From contig NZ_VWNA01000001.1 in NCBI RefSeq assembly GCF_009600605.1, forward strand, positions 496,001 to 560,000: DNA of 64,000 bases, given 5' to 3'. Below are positions 56,571-64,000 of the stretch, piece by piece. The number at the start of each line of letters is the position of its first letter. Positions within the stretch are counted from its first letter, which is position 1. The notes beneath the pieces were generated by a model. The model did not search any database, had not been told where the DNA came from, and was given only the letters and a program-made list of their open reading frames with translations. Origin of the DNA: Segnochrobactrum spirostomi. GTDB lineage: Bacteria > Pseudomonadota > Alphaproteobacteria > Rhizobiales > Segnochrobactraceae. A program made the translations under genes and the position numbers.

Positions 56571-56964
56571 GTGATTTTCCTCGTCGGAAGTGTTAGGCGG
56601 CACAGGGTGCGCCACCTCGAAATTTCGACATTGTGGGAAAATCGCCGAGCGCGCCTCAGGAGACGGACAAACCAAAATTCAACAGCAAGATCGATGAAAG
56701 ATATATAGAGGTCGATTGTGGTCTCGGTAAGGCCTACCACTGACAATTCTCAAAAATTATTCCTAGGCCCGAGGAAATACCAAAAATACGACCGCCCATT
56801 GCGCCGACTGCTCGCCCGCCGCACGGCCACGCCGGCGCGACATGCTGGCTCCGACGCGACCCTGCGCAACCACGCACGGTACGAAGCGTCAGGCTTCATC
56901 CAGTCGATCAGATCGCGAGCACTTGAGATTGGAGATTGGCGGGCCTCGGGAAAGCCCTTGCTAT
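56571..56964. other. Upstream region of cspA
   Basis: About 395 bases upstream of the cspA start (which reads leftward), up to tRNA-Pro. The part at 56630-56790 is the most AT-rich stretch in the neighbourhood (ACCAAAATTCAACAGCAAGA, GATATATAGAGG and AATTATTCC), suggesting a cspA promoter and leader. No specific boxes can be assigned. Confidence 0.45.
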
Positions 56965-57041
56965 TGGTCGGAGTGGCAGGATTTGAACCTGCGACCCCCT
57001 CGTCCCGAACGAGGTGCGCTACCAGGCTGCGCTACACTCCG
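56965..57041 (-). tRNA. tRNA-Pro (anticodon CGG)
   Basis: 77 bases including an encoded CCA. Acceptor stem CGGAGTG/CACTCCG with discriminator A; anticodon stem CCTCG/CGAGG with loop TTCGGGA, giving anticodon CGG; T-arm GCAGGTTCAAATCCTGC. The D-arm GCGCAGCCTGGTAGCGC is normal. No intron or unusual base is seen. Confidence 0.95.
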
Positions 57042-57291
57042 ACGCTTGCGGGGGTGCTTATAGCGGCGCTCTCGCGAGGCTGCAAGCGCCGAGGCAGTGG
57101 ATAATGCGCCGGCTTTGTCCACAGCCCCGCCGCCGCGCTCGCGAAAGGCGCATACGTCCGCCCGCACCATCACACGGGCGCAAAAGAGATCGGCGAGAAA
57201 TTGCCCCGCGCGGCGCGTCGAGCCAGTTCCCGCTCGCCGCAGGACAGGCTAACGTCGTGCCCGCACGAAACAATCCAAGGAGCCGGGACCC

Positions 57292-58113
57292 ATGTGCAAT
57301 CTCGACGGATGCGGCGATCACGCCAAGATGCCGCCGCTCGTCGTCCCCGAGACGGACCGGCGCGCCTTCCTCGCCGGCCTTGCGACCCTGCCGCTCGCGG
57401 CCGTGCTGTCCGATCGCGCCCTCGCCCAGGCCGCCGCGGCCAAGGTCGAGACGGTGACGATGACGACGATGGGCAACCGCAAGGTCACCGGCGCCATCGC
57501 CAAGCCGAAACAGTGGCCGGCGCCCTCGGTCGTGCTGGTTCACGAATGGTGGGGCCTCAACGACCAGATCAAGGCCGTGGCGGCCGAGCTCGCCGACATG
57601 GGCTATGTGGCGATCTGCGTCGACCTGTTCGGCAAGACGACGACCGATCCCGCCGTCGCCAAGGAGATGATCTCCGCCCTCGACACCGAGGCGGCGAAGG
57701 ACATCATGGCGTCGTGGATCTATTGGGCGCGCGATCTTGAGGAATCGACCGACAAGGTCGCGACCCTCGGCTGGTGCTTCGGCGGCGGCTGGTCGCTGCG
57801 CGCCTCGGTGATCGCCCCGGTCAACGCCACGATCATCTATTACGGCAACGTCGACCTGCCGGCGTCCGAGCTGCAATCGCTCGTCGGCCCGGTGCTCGGC
57901 CACTTCGCCGAGAAGGACCAGAGCATCAACAAGGCGATGGTCGACAAGTTCGAGGCGGCGATGAAGGAGGCCAACAAGGCCGACGATCTCACCGTCTATT
58001 GGTACGACGCCGACCACGCCTTCGCGAACCCGACCGGCGCCCGCTACGACGCCGCCGACGCCAAGCTCGCCTGGAGCCGCACCACCGACTTCCTGTCGAC
58101 GAACCTGCTCTGA
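57292..58113 (+). CDS. Dienelactone hydrolase family protein, exported
   Basis: 273 residues. The N-terminus has a twin-arginine-like signal, TDRRAFLAGLATLPLAAVLS, cut near ALAQA. The catalytic triad of dienelactone hydrolases is Cys in TLGWCFGGGWSLRAS, Asp in GHFAEKDQSINKAM and His in YDADHAFANP; Glu is in VLVHEWWGLNDQI. The true substrate is unknown. A strong terminator follows 45 bases after the stop. Confidence 0.9.
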   Translation: MCNLDGCGDHAKMPPLVVPETDRRAFLAGLATLPLAAVLSDRALAQAAAAKVETVTMTTMGNRKVTGAIAKPKQWPAPSVVLVHEWWGLNDQIKAVAAELADMGYVAICVDLFGKTTTDPAVAKEMISALDTEAAKDIMASWIYWARDLEESTDKVATLGWCFGGGWSLRASVIAPVNATIIYYGNVDLPASELQSLVGPVLGHFAEKDQSINKAMVDKFEAAMKEANKADDLTVYWYDADHAFANPTGARYDAADAKLAWSRTTDFLSTNLL

Positions 58114-58157
58114 GCAGAGAGCCCGCCGGGCCCGATCGGGCCCGGCCGGTCGCACAT

Positions 58158-58199
58158 CGAAGGCCGGTCACGCTCCCGCGTGATCGGCCTTCGCTTTTT
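58158..58199 (+). terminator. Rho-independent terminator after the dienelactone hydrolase gene
   Basis: CGAAGGCCGGTCACGC pairs with GCGTGATCGGCCTTCG (16 bases, one G-U), loop TCCC, followed by CTTTTT at 58194-58199. Confidence 0.9.
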
Positions 58200-58231
58200 C
58201 CGGGATCGGTGGGGCGAATGCCGCCCGCGCG

Positions 58232-59038
58232 CTATCGCAGCCGGGCGGCTTCCGTCTCGTCGATCAGCCCGAGCCGGCCGGCGGCCGCCAGCAGATGGCG
58301 GCGCATGGCCGCCCGGGCCGCTTCGGCCGCCCCTTCGGCGATGGCGGCGTGGAGACGGCGGTGCTCCTCGATCACGCCGTCCACCAAGGCCGGCGTCTTG
58401 AGCGTGTTGTTGCGGGCGACCGAAACGCTCTGGCGCAACAGCATCGACAGATAGAGCTGGAAGTCGGCGATCTTGCCGTTGCCGCTCGCGAGGGCGACCG
58501 TGCGGTGGAATTCGACGTCGGCCGCGACCCCGAAATCCTCGCCGTGCTTGGTGCGATCCATCTCCCGCAGCCAATGGCCGAGCGCCTCGAGATCGGCCTC
58601 CGTGCGGCGGACCGCGGCGAGCGCCGCGCTCTCCACCTCGAGACAGAGCCGCAGCTCAAAGATCTCGCGGAGGGCGATGCCGCTCGTCACCTCCTCGTCG
58701 CGGATACGGAACGAGCGCTGCAACGGGGAATCGGTGACGAACACGCCCGCGCCCTGGCGGCTGACGAGGATGCCGTCCGCCCGCAGCCGGGCCACGGCCT
58801 CGCGGATGACGGTGCGGCTGACGCCGAAGCTCGCGGCGAGGTCGGGCTCGGTCGGCAACCGGGCACCAGCGGCGAGCCGCCCCTTCTCGATGTCTTCGGA
58901 GAGGGCCGCCACCACGCGCTCGGCGAGCGGCGCCGGTCGCCCGAGACGACGCGTCTCGGGCTGGTCGGCGCGCGGCGCCCCGGCGTCCCCGCCGCCCGTC
59001 CGGTCATCGCCTCGCTTGGGGCCGTTCCGCCGATCCAT
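58232..59038 (-). CDS. GntR/FadR family transcriptional regulator
   Basis: 268 residues. N-terminal winged helix with FGVSRTVIREAVARLRADGI near residue 68, then the FCD ligand-binding domain with FELRLCLEVESAALAAVRR and HRRLHAAIAEGAAEAARAAM. FadR-group regulators usually sense organic acids. ATG 59038 (MDRRNGPKRG); the preceding open frame is likely untranslated. It follows the FAD-dehydrogenase gene on the minus strand with about 130 bases between, and is placed to control that gene and the divergent transhydrogenase/lactonase genes. Confidence 0.9.
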   Translation of the reverse strand: MDRRNGPKRGDDRTGGGDAGAPRADQPETRRLGRPAPLAERVVAALSEDIEKGRLAAGARLPTEPDLAASFGVSRTVIREAVARLRADGILVSRQGAGVFVTDSPLQRSFRIRDEEVTSGIALREIFELRLCLEVESAALAAVRRTEADLEALGHWLREMDRTKHGEDFGVAADVEFHRTVALASGNGKIADFQLYLSMLLRQSVSVARNNTLKTPALVDGVIEEHRRLHAAIAEGAAEAARAAMRRHLLAAAGRLGLIDETEAARLR

Positions 59039-59169
59039 CTGCCGCGCCGCTCCCTCCGCGCGCCCGGCTTTCGCGTCTCCTCGATCGAGCCGAATCGGGC
59101 CAGGGCATCCCACACCATATATAGGACGCACGTCCCGCACCGCGCGCCGTGGCGCGACCACCTCACCCG

Positions 59170-60603
59170 TCAGCGCCCGGACGAGGCGCCGTCCCGCGGG
59201 ATCGTTCCCTCCGCGCGCAGAATCTTGCCCGGGTTGAGCCGGCCCGCCGGGTCGAGGGCGTGCTTCACGGTCCGCATGAGGTCGAGATCGACCGGATCCT
59301 TGAAGCGGGCGAGGCTCGCGGCGCGCATCTGGCCGACCCCGTGCTCGGCGCTGAAGGTGCCCTGCCGCGCCACCGCCAGCGCCTCGACGGCCTCGGTGAT
59401 CGTGCCGTAGAGGTCACCGAGATCGGAGACCGTCCGGCCCTCGGGCGGCAGCACGTTGACGTGCAGATTGCCGTCGCCGAGATGTCCGAAGATGTTGGGC
59501 CGGCAGCCGGGGAAACGCTCCGCGACGAGGTCCTCGATGGCGGCGACCGTCTCGGCGATCCGCGACAGCGGCACGGCGATGTCGTGCTTCACCGCTCCGC
59601 CCTCGGCGAGTTCGGCTTCCGAAATCTCCTCCCGCAGGCGCAGAAGCTGAAGCCGCTCGCGCTCGCTTTGGGCGATCACCGCATCCATCGCGCGCTCAGC
59701 CTCCAGCGCCTCTTCGAGCAGCGCTTCGAGGGTCCGGTCGAGGGGGGCGTCCGGGTCCGGCGAGGAGAGCTCGAGGAGAACGTAGGCGGGGGCCTCGAAC
59801 GGGGGTCGCGCGTCCGCGACCCGGCGCGCGACGAGCCGCATGGCGTCGCCGGCAACGAACTCACACATGGTGAGCGCACCGGCCGCCCGCGCCTGGGCGG
59901 CGCGGAACAAGGCCGTCGCGGCGGCGACGTCGACGACGCCCACAAAGGCCGTCGCCCGACGGCGGATCGCCGGAAAGAGCCTCAGGCAGGCCGCGGTGAC
60001 GATGCCGAGCGTGCCCTCCGTGCCGACGAAGAGGTGCTTGAGATCGAGGCCCGTATTGTCCTTGCGAAGGGTGGAGAGGCCGTTCCAGACGCGCCCGTTG
60101 GGCAGCACCACTTCGAGGCCGAGCACCAGCGCGCGCATCGAGCCGTAGGCGAGCACCTGGAGGCCGCCGGCATTGGTCGAGACGAGGCCGCCGATCTGCG
60201 CGGTGCCCTCGGAGGCGAGGCTCAGGGGAAACAGCCGATCAACCTTCGCGGCCGCCTCCTGCACGGCGACCAACGTCGCGCCTGCCTCGACGACGAGGCT
60301 GTCGTCGTCGGGATCGACGGTGCGGATCGCCGCCATGCGACGCAGCGACAGGACGATCTGGGGCGCGTCGGCGACGGGCACCGCGCCGGCGACGAGGCCC
60401 GTGTTGCCCCCCTGCGGCACGACTGCGATGCCGGCGTCCGCGCACAGCCGCATCACCGCCGCCACCTCGGCGGTCGAGCGCGGCAGCACGATGCACAGAG
60501 CCGGGTTCGATCGCAGCCGCCGCCAATCGCTCTCGAAGGCGGCGCGATCGGCGGCCTCCGTCAGAAGCCCCGCGTCGCCGACCACACTCCGCAAGGCCGC
60601 CAT
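59170..60603 (-). CDS. FAD-linked 2-hydroxyacid dehydrogenase (D-2-hydroxyglutarate dehydrogenase-like)
   Basis: 477-residue VAO-family flavoprotein. FAD PP-loop VVPQGGNTGLVAGAVPVADA near residue 55; metal- and substrate-site motifs FGHLGDGNLHVNVLPPEGR and FSAEHGVGQMRAASLARFKD. The layout fits D-2-hydroxyglutarate dehydrogenase, and its neighbour is a transhydrogenase that makes D-2-hydroxyglutarate; D-lactate dehydrogenase-like use cannot be excluded. I chose ATG 60603: the 54 codons up to ATG 60765 read like non-coding sequence and have no ribosome site. Confidence 0.85.
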   Translation of the reverse strand: MAALRSVVGDAGLLTEAADRAAFESDWRRLRSNPALCIVLPRSTAEVAAVMRLCADAGIAVVPQGGNTGLVAGAVPVADAPQIVLSLRRMAAIRTVDPDDDSLVVEAGATLVAVQEAAAKVDRLFPLSLASEGTAQIGGLVSTNAGGLQVLAYGSMRALVLGLEVVLPNGRVWNGLSTLRKDNTGLDLKHLFVGTEGTLGIVTAACLRLFPAIRRRATAFVGVVDVAAATALFRAAQARAAGALTMCEFVAGDAMRLVARRVADARPPFEAPAYVLLELSSPDPDAPLDRTLEALLEEALEAERAMDAVIAQSERERLQLLRLREEISEAELAEGGAVKHDIAVPLSRIAETVAAIEDLVAERFPGCRPNIFGHLGDGNLHVNVLPPEGRTVSDLGDLYGTITEAVEALAVARQGTFSAEHGVGQMRAASLARFKDPVDLDLMRTVKHALDPAGRLNPGKILRAEGTIPRDGASSGR

Positions 60604-60761
60604 CAACGTGGCGTAGCCTCCCCCATCGCGCGGGCCGTCGGAGGAAGACGCTCGTTCGTCGGATTCGCGGCGAGCGGACGCGATCGACGGGCCGACGGTC
60701 CCGGCCGCGCCCTGCGCCGTCCGATCCGGCTCGGGCTCGAGGGAGCACTGAGGCGGTAAAT

Positions 60762-60776
60762 TCATATGATGACCAT
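60762..60776. promoter_or_regulatory. Possible GntR operator in the divergent promoter region
   Basis: TCATATGA (60762-60769) overlaps the imperfect palindrome ATGATGACCAT (60766-60776), which resembles the short TGxT-N-ACCA palindromes bound by FadR-group regulators. A TTGACA box lies nearby at 60791-60796 on the plus strand, but no good -10 is seen at the right distance. Assignment is tentative. Confidence 0.3.
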
Positions 60777-60891
60777 GTGACCGCGTGACATTGACATACG
60801 ACGGACGCTATGGAAGAAAACGCAAAACCGCAAGAATGAATGAAGCAGCGCCGCTCACGGCGCGCTTCGCGAGGAACGCAAGGGAGGCATC

Positions 60892-62178
60892 ATGGCGCCG
60901 AGCGATCGGGGATCGAACGAGTCCGTCTTCACCCTGGAGGCGACCCAGCTCAAATTCGGCAACGGGGCGGTGGAGGAGCTCGGCTGGGAGCTCAACCGCC
61001 TCGGCCTCTCCAAGGTTCTCGTCGTCGCCGATCCGCGGCTCCGCGAATTCGGCATCACCGAGCGGGTGACCGACATCATCGCCCACGCCGGTGTCGCCGC
61101 GGTCGTGTTCGACGACATCCAGGTCGAGCCGACGCTGGACTCCCTGTCGCGCGCCGCGGATTTCGCCAAGAGCCACGACGTCGACGGCTTCGTCGCCCTC
61201 GGCGGCGGCTCGACCATCGACACCGCCAAGGTCGCGAACCTCGTCCGCACCCACGGCGGCGACATCATCGATTATGTCAACGCGCCGATCGGCGGCGGCC
61301 GCAAGCCGCCCTCTCCGCTGCGCCCCCTGATCGCCATCCCCACCACCTCGGGCTCCGGCTCGGAGGCGACGACGGTCGCCGTGCTCGACGTGCCGCAATT
61401 CGGCACGAAGACCGGCATCTCGCACCGCTATATGCGGCCGACGCTGGCGATCGTCGATCCGGAGCTCGCGCGTTCGACCCCGGGCGGCGTCACCGCCTCG
61501 TGCGGGCTCGACGTGGTCTGCCACGCCATCGAATCCTACATCTCGAAGCCGTTCGACGCCCGTCCGCGCCCGGCCTCGCCGGACGACCGCCCGCCCTATC
61601 AGGGCAGCAATCCGGTCGCCGACATCTGGTCGTTGAAGGCGATCGAGTTCGGCGGCCTCTATCTCCGCCGGGCGGTGCGGGACGGCGACGATCTCGAAGC
61701 GCGCGGTACCATGATGCTCGGGGCGACGATGGCCGGCATCGGCTTCGGCACTGCCGGCGTTCACGTCCCGCACGCCTGCGCCTATCCGCTGGCGAGCCTC
61801 AAGCACACCTACACGGCGCCCGGCTACGAACGGCACAAAGCCTTCGTGCCCCACGGCTTTTCGGTCATCGTCACGTCGCCGGCGGCGTTCCGCTATTCCT
61901 ATGACGCCGCGCCCGAGAAGCACATCCGCGCGGCAGAACTGCTGACCGGCAAGCCGGTCGAGAATCCCGGCCCCAAGTCCCTTCCGGCCGCCCTGGTCTC
62001 CCTGATGAAGGACACCGGCGCGCCGTCCGGCCTCGTGGAACTCGGCTACGGCGAAGCGGACATCCCGGCCCTCGTCGCCGGGGCCATGAAGCAGCAGCGC
62101 CTGCTCGTCGGCGCGCCGAAGCCGATCGACGCATCCGGGATCGAGGCGATCATGCGCCAGTCCCTCGCCAACTGGTGA
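60892..62178 (+). CDS. Hydroxyacid-oxoacid transhydrogenase / iron-containing alcohol dehydrogenase
   Basis: 428 residues, iron-type alcohol dehydrogenase, with the features of the ADHFE1/HOT branch: LGGGSTIDTAKVANLVRTHG, LIAIPTTSGSGSEATTVAVL, CHAIESYISKPFDARPRPAS and HACAYPLASLKHTYTAPGY. HOT moves hydride from 4-hydroxybutyrate to 2-oxoglutarate, giving succinic semialdehyde and D-2-hydroxyglutarate. Metal ligands are His in the last two segments. AAGGGAGG lies six bases before the ATG. It is the first gene of a plus-strand pair with the lactonase gene. Confidence 0.9.
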   Translation: MAPSDRGSNESVFTLEATQLKFGNGAVEELGWELNRLGLSKVLVVADPRLREFGITERVTDIIAHAGVAAVVFDDIQVEPTLDSLSRAADFAKSHDVDGFVALGGGSTIDTAKVANLVRTHGGDIIDYVNAPIGGGRKPPSPLRPLIAIPTTSGSGSEATTVAVLDVPQFGTKTGISHRYMRPTLAIVDPELARSTPGGVTASCGLDVVCHAIESYISKPFDARPRPASPDDRPPYQGSNPVADIWSLKAIEFGGLYLRRAVRDGDDLEARGTMMLGATMAGIGFGTAGVHVPHACAYPLASLKHTYTAPGYERHKAFVPHGFSVIVTSPAAFRYSYDAAPEKHIRAAELLTGKPVENPGPKSLPAALVSLMKDTGAPSGLVELGYGEADIPALVAGAMKQQRLLVGAPKPIDASGIEAIMRQSLANW

Positions 62179-62266
62179 GCCGCACCAACGGCAACGCCAA
62201 GAAACGATCGCCCGAGATCACAAGACAAAATCAAAACGGCCAAGACGATTCTGGGAGGAATCTGCG

Positions 62267-63058
62267 ATGAGCGATATCGAGCTCCATATGTTCCAGAGCG
62301 GGACGCTCCGCTGCAAAGTCCACAACATCAAGATGAACCAGGGTCTCAACGAGGATTATGAGATCCCCGTGCCCTGGTATCTGATCAAGCACCCGAAGGG
62401 CATCGTCGTCATCGACGGCGGCAATGCGGTCGAGTGCGCCACCGACCCGCGCGGCCATTGGGGCGGCATCTGCGACGTCTATTGGCCGGTGATGAAGGAG
62501 AGCGACGGCTGCGTGGCCCAGCTCGCCAAGATGGGCATCGGCGCCGATCAGGTCACTCATGTGGTCCAGTCGCACCTGCACCTCGACCACACCGGCGCGA
62601 TCGGCCGCTTCCCGAACGCGGTCCACATCGTGCAGCGGCGTGAGTACGAATACGGCTTCACGCCGGATTGGTACGCGGCCGGCGGCTACATCCGGAAGGA
62701 CTTCGACCGCCCGGGCCTGAAGTGGGAGTTCCTCGAGGGCGAGGCCACCGACGGCTACGACCTGTTCGACGACGGCACGCTGAAGATGATCTTCACGCCC
62801 GGCCACGCGCCGGGGCATCAGTCGTTCCTCATCACCCTGCCGAAGACGGGGCCGATCCTGCTCACGGTCGACGCCGCCTACACCCTCGACCATTGGAACG
62901 AGAAGGCCCTGCCGGGCTTCCTCGCCTCGACGGTCGATACGGTGCGTTCGGTGCAGAAGCTGCGGACGCTCGCCGCCAAGACCGGCGCGAAGGTCGTCAC
63001 CGGCCACGATCCCGAGGCATGGCCGGCGTTCAAGCAATCGCCCGGCTTCTACGACTGA
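62267..63058 (+). CDS. AttM/BlcC-like lactonase (metallo-beta-lactamase fold)
   Basis: 263 residues. Zinc motif HVVQSHLHLDHTGAIGRFPN near residue 105 with the HxHxDH signature; second histidine in FTPGHAPGHQSFLI and Asp in LLTVDAAYTLDHWNE, as in N-acyl-homoserine-lactone and gamma-butyrolactone lactonases (AttM/BlcC, AiiB). A GGGAGG site precedes the ATG by seven bases. It follows the transhydrogenase gene by 88 bases. Agrobacterium pairs a lactonase and an iron alcohol dehydrogenase in its blc operon, hence the suggested role in lactone breakdown. Confidence 0.88.
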   Translation: MSDIELHMFQSGTLRCKVHNIKMNQGLNEDYEIPVPWYLIKHPKGIVVIDGGNAVECATDPRGHWGGICDVYWPVMKESDGCVAQLAKMGIGADQVTHVVQSHLHLDHTGAIGRFPNAVHIVQRREYEYGFTPDWYAAGGYIRKDFDRPGLKWEFLEGEATDGYDLFDDGTLKMIFTPGHAPGHQSFLITLPKTGPILLTVDAAYTLDHWNEKALPGFLASTVDTVRSVQKLRTLAAKTGAKVVTGHDPEAWPAFKQSPGFYD

Positions 63059-63062
63059 GCCC

Positions 63063-63815
63063 TCACGGCCGGCGTTCGAGGAAAGCGAGGACGCCGGCCT
63101 TATAGACCTTGTCGCCGACCGCGAGCATGTGATCGCGGTCGGGGATCTCCAGGGCCTCGCCGTGCGGCAGCAGCCGGGCGAGCTCTTCGGCCGAGCCGGC
63201 GATGACGTCCCGCGTGCCGACTGCGACGAGCGCCGGCGCGGTGATGCGGCCGACCTCCTCCGGCGACAGCGATTGTCGGCTCGCGCGCATGCAGGCGGCG
63301 AGCGCCCGGAGATCCGCGCCGGTCTGCTCGGCGAACTTGCGGAACATCATGCCGGTGCGGTGCGTCACCGCGTCGATCGACGGCGCCTCCAGCGCCTCGA
63401 CGATCGGCTCCCACGGCCCGACGCCGTCGACGAGGCCGGACCCGAGCCCGCCGAAGATGACGCTGCGCACCCGCTCGGGCGCGGCGAGCGCCAGAAAGGC
63501 GCTGATGCGGGCGCCCATCGAATAGCCCATCACGTCGGCCCGCTCGAAGCCGAGATGCTCGATCAACCGCCGCGCATCGCCCGCCATCAAAGGCGAGCGG
63601 TAGAGCGCCGGATCGTGCGGCTTCTCGCTCTCGCCGTGGCCGCGATTGTCGATCGCGATGACGCGCCGGCCGGCCTTGGTCAGGGTGTCGATCCAGCCGG
63701 TGTGGCGCCAATTGACGTTCCGGTTCGAGGCGAAGCCGTGGATCAACAGGATCGGCTCACCCTCCCCATCGTCGGAATAGCTGAGCGTCAGACCGTCGGA
63801 CGTGAACGTCGGCAT
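63063..63815 (-). CDS. Alpha/beta hydrolase
   Basis: 250 residues. Typical fold: ILLIHGFASNRNVNWRHTGW, nucleophile elbow MGYSMGARISAFLALAAPE, Asp in GTRDVIAGSAEELARLL and His near the C-terminus in DRDHMLAVGDK. Substrate unknown. It converges on the lactonase gene with four bases between the stops. An esterase or lactone role would suit the neighbourhood, but this is only a guess. Confidence 0.9.
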   Translation of the reverse strand: MPTFTSDGLTLSYSDDGEGEPILLIHGFASNRNVNWRHTGWIDTLTKAGRRVIAIDNRGHGESEKPHDPALYRSPLMAGDARRLIEHLGFERADVMGYSMGARISAFLALAAPERVRSVIFGGLGSGLVDGVGPWEPIVEALEAPSIDAVTHRTGMMFRKFAEQTGADLRALAACMRASRQSLSPEEVGRITAPALVAVGTRDVIAGSAEELARLLPHGEALEIPDRDHMLAVGDKVYKAGVLAFLERRP

Positions 63816-63848
63816 GGAGCGGAAAACCTCTGCGATGGTGGCGGCGCG

Positions 63849-64000
63849 TCAGGCGTGCCGGCGCCGCGCGGGCGCGTCGTGCTCGTCGTCGGCGTCCGGC
63901 GATTCCTGCACCGTCTCCTGGACGGTGCCTTCGAGCGCGGCCGTGGAGGCGGCCGGCGCATGACGGCTCGCCCGGCCGCGACGCTTCGGGACATAGCTCG
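63849..64000 (-). CDS. C-terminal end of a gene cut by the window edge
   Basis: The last 50 codons before a TGA at 63849-63851: SYVPKRRGRASRHAPAASTA, then LEGTVQETVQESPDADDEHD and the end APARRRHA. This polar, low-complexity tail gives no family. It sits 33 bases upstream of the alpha/beta hydrolase start on the same strand, so it may be in one transcript with it. Translation in this frame is inferred from the composition. Confidence 0.45.
   Translation of the reverse strand, partial: SYVPKRRGRASRHAPAASTAALEGTVQETVQESPDADDEHDAPARRRHA

Noticed and set aside
62267-63058. Firm call as a quorum-quenching acyl-homoserine-lactone lactonase
   Set aside because: The fold fits, but the neighbours point to a metabolic lactone; substrate cannot be read from sequence alone.

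Overview
The window is GC-rich, densely coded bacterial chromosome, most likely from an alphaproteobacterium of the order Hyphomicrobiales (Rhizobiales). The signs are a circularly permuted two-piece tmRNA gene beside an alpha-type sspB, the block rpoZ-rsh-pyrE-DUF2062-pdxJ-acpS-lepB-rnc-era, a thyA-folA-hflK-hflC-DUF2065-degP block, and families of short palindromic repeats of rhizobial style. A gene cluster for tetrahydromethanopterin (H4MPT)/methylofuran-linked C1 transfer points to a methylotroph or at least a formaldehyde-oxidising organism.

Layout. 1-11.9 kb: start of folP, then fhcBADC and a pterin carbinolamine dehydratase on the minus strand. Divergent from them is a plus-strand series: beta-RFAP synthase, mtdB, an interrupted ATP-grasp gene, mch, orf5 and orf7. 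Together these oxidise methylene-H4MPT to formate and build the pterin/furan cofactors. 11.9-20.4 kb: lipB, degP, hflCK, folA, thyA, then ssrA, sspB and two small genes. 20.4-28.2 kb: a large AsmA-like protein, a D-lactate-dehydrogenase-like flavoprotein, an AraC regulator and the AzlCD exporter. 28.2-32.0 kb: sulfate activation (cysQ, cysD, cysNC). 32.0-37.5 kb: small membrane protein, secreted hydrolase, dksA, SixA-like phosphatase, lipoprotein, a Phd/VapC toxin-antitoxin pair with a frameshifted toxin, DUF488 and cupin genes. 37.5-45.4 kb: the conserved core block from era back to rpoZ. 45.7-57.0 kb: NYN protein, type-5 UDG, DnaJ-like protein, pdxH, corA, a truncated MazF-like relic, a methyltransferase, a metallo-beta-lactamase-fold hydrolase, an amine-oxidase-like flavoprotein, bestrophin, cspA and tRNA-Pro(CGG). 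57.3-64.0 kb: a dienelactone hydrolase, then a GntR regulator and FAD dehydrogenase divergent from a hydroxyacid-oxoacid transhydrogenase and an AttM/BlcC-like lactonase, an alpha/beta hydrolase, and a cut-off gene end.

Most notable: (i) a composite palindromic repeat lying in frame inside the ATP-grasp gene of the C1 cluster, plus a 6-C frameshift in the same gene that leaves the frame open into mch; (ii) a lactonase/transhydrogenase/FAD-dehydrogenase/GntR set that could form an NAD-independent route for gamma-butyrolactone/gamma-hydroxybutyrate breakdown; (iii) an AsmA gene that appears to need a CTG start; (iv) a toxin gene frameshifted at its fourth codon. All functional statements are read from sequence motifs and general family knowledge; no database search was run.
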